This document shows positions 5,320 to 6,414 of a stretch of 6,414 bases of DNA, in pieces. Origin of the DNA: JABCPE02 sp963521545 (GTDB taxonomy: Bacteria; Bacteroidota; Bacteroidia; Flavobacteriales; Weeksellaceae); the NCBI GenBank assembly GCA_963521545.1, contig CAUQVP010000095.1, positions 1 to 6,414 on the forward strand. Reading direction: 5' to 3'. Each line of letters starts with the position of its first letter. The first letter of the stretch is position 1. The position numbers and the translations under genes were made by a program. The notes beneath the pieces were generated by a model. It was not told the origin of the DNA. It searched no databases and saw only the letters and a program-made list of their open reading frames with translations.

Positions 5320-6414
5320 GTCTTCCAAATTATATTGTTTTATCTTTCTATAAAGTGTTCTCTGCGAAATACCGAGTTCATCCGCTGCCTTGTTTCTTCT
5401 TCCATTGTGTTTTTCCAAAGCTTTTATGATGAGGTCTCGCTCATTATTCTGCAAAGATAAAGATTCTGGCTGAGCTTCTTCTAATTCTATGTCCTCTATA
5501 TTGTTATAATTTTCCATATCAGACCTTGTGATGATGGTTGGATTTTGTATTTCAGCTGGTGGCGTTTCGAAATAAAGGAGCGAACTAGGGTTTGCTGATG
5601 ATACATCTGGTGTGTAAATTCTATTGATTAGATTCTGTTCGTGCATAGAGAATTCTCCTGTTCCTCGGTTTTTGATAAGCTCCGAAGTCAAAGATCTCAA
5701 ATCATTGATATCATTTCTCATATCAAAGAGAATTTTATACATGATTTCCCTTTCCGAGCTAAAATCAGAATTATTATTCGTTTTAGAATGATTAGAAACA
5801 GCAAGAAGTCTGTTGTCTGCAGGGATATATTCAGCAAGTCTTTCCGCATTGATGGTTCTGCTCTGTTCCACTACGGTCATCTGTTCCACCAAATTTCTCA
5901 GCTGGCGGACATTCCCAGGGAACGAATAGCCTTCCAAATACCGTACTGCATCTTCGGTGAGGATTAGTTCCGGCATTCTGTATTTTTCGGCGAAGTCAAT
6001 GGCAAATTTTCTAAATAATAAATGAATATCGCCTTTTCTCTCGCGGAGTGGCGGCATATCCACCTGAACAGTGTTTAGTCTGTAATACAAATCCTCACGG
6101 AATTTCCCTTCCTGAATGGCATTCATCATATTTACATTCGTTGCCGCTACTATTCTTACATTGGTTTTTTGGATTTGGGATGAACCAACTTTCATAAATT
6201 CTCCACTTTCCAAAACACGAAGCAAACGAACCTGCGTCTGCAAAGGAAGTTCGCCTACCTCATCCAAGAATATAGTACCACCGTCTGCCACCTCAAAATA
6301 ACCTTTCCTCGTGCTGGTTGCTCCCGTAAAAGCGCCCTTCTCATGCCCAAAAAGCTCCGAATCTATCGTTCCCTCTGGGATAGCACCGCAGTTTACCACG
6401 ATGTAGGGCTGGTG
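5317..6414 (-). CDS. Sigma-54 interaction-domain transcriptional activator (partial, 5' end beyond window)
   Basis: Enhancer-binding AAA+ activator of RNA polymerase with sigma-54. The frame is open to the window edge, so 365 residues are visible and the N-terminus with Walker A is missing. A GTG at 6399 is internal, because upstream codons continue as HQPYIV, the usual run-in to VNCGAIPEG. Visible motifs, counted from the edge: ELFGHEKGAFTGA with the sigma-54-contacting GAFTGA loop at 27-32, Walker B GGTIFLDEVGEL with Asp51-Glu52, ATN sensor I, arginine-rich REDLYYRLN (106-114), PPLRERKGDI, and the sensor II segment FPGNVRQLRNLVEQ. A linker of about 120 residues, rich in Asn, Ser and Glu, separates the ATPase from a C-terminal Fis-type helix-turn-helix (GRRNKAADELGISQRTLYRKI). 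The signal-sensing part, if any, is outside the window. It is first of three coupled genes; its targets are unknown. Confidence 0.95.
   Translation of the reverse strand, partial: HQPYIVVNCGAIPEGTIDSELFGHEKGAFTGATSTRKGYFEVADGGTIFLDEVGELPLQTQVRLLRVLESGEFMKVGSSQIQKTNVRIVAATNVNMMNAIQEGKFREDLYYRLNTVQVDMPPLRERKGDIHLLFRKFAIDFAEKYRMPELILTEDAVRYLEGYSFPGNVRQLRNLVEQMTVVEQSRTINAERLAEYIPADNRLLAVSNHSKTNNNSDFSSEREIMYKILFDMRNDINDLRSLTSELIKNRGTGEFSMHEQNLINRIYTPDVSSANPSSLLYFETPPAEIQNPTIITRSDMENYNNIEDIELEEAQPESLSLQNNERDLIIKALEKHNGRRNKAADELGISQRTLYRKIKQYNLED

Noticed and set aside
5317..6399. GTG at 6399 as a true start of the sigma-54 activator
   Set aside because: Codons upstream to the window edge continue the conserved AAA+ sequence (HQPYIVVNCGAIPEG), and Walker A would be missing, so the gene is cut by the window.

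Overview
The window looks like chromosomal DNA of a low-GC member of the Bacteroidota, class Flavobacteriia, most likely a Chryseobacterium/Riemerella/Elizabethkingia-type organism (Weeksellaceae). The grounds are the Mrp protein, whose whole length matches what I remember of that group; a Bacteroidetes-type LptE lipoprotein; the absence of Shine-Dalgarno sequences; and a perfect TAnnTTTG promoter element upstream of gdhA. The genus is inference. I see no mobile element, tRNA, rRNA or CRISPR array, and the window is almost fully coding.

Layout. The left half reads on the + strand: an Mrp/ApbC-type Fe-S carrier ATPase (9-1106), a small NifU C-terminal-domain Fe-S scaffold protein 11 nt downstream (1118-1351), an 84-nt intergenic region with an inverted repeat and a candidate promoter, then glutamate dehydrogenase (1436-2794). 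The right half reads on the - strand as a tightly coupled operon: a sigma-54 activator cut by the window edge (5317-6414), an LptE-like lipoprotein (4787-5317), and a 646-residue protein of unknown function (2847-4787). The last has a conserved-looking N-terminal helical domain, an acidic low-complexity middle, about five degenerate tandem repeats and a TPR-like C-terminus. The two transcription units converge on a symmetric bidirectional terminator at 2816-2842.

How the genes work together. Mrp and the NifU-domain protein form a plausible Fe-S assembly/transfer pair. GdhA joins ammonium assimilation or glutamate catabolism to the TCA cycle, and its coenzyme-site residues resemble the NAD-specific clostridial enzyme more than E. 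coli GdhA. In the - strand operon each stop codon overlaps the next start by one base (TGATG, then TAATG). Translation of the regulator, the outer-membrane LPS-assembly lipoprotein and the repeat protein is therefore probably coupled, which hints at a shared envelope-related task. The repeat protein is the least understood item and the best candidate for something undescribed; the rest is conserved core gene content.
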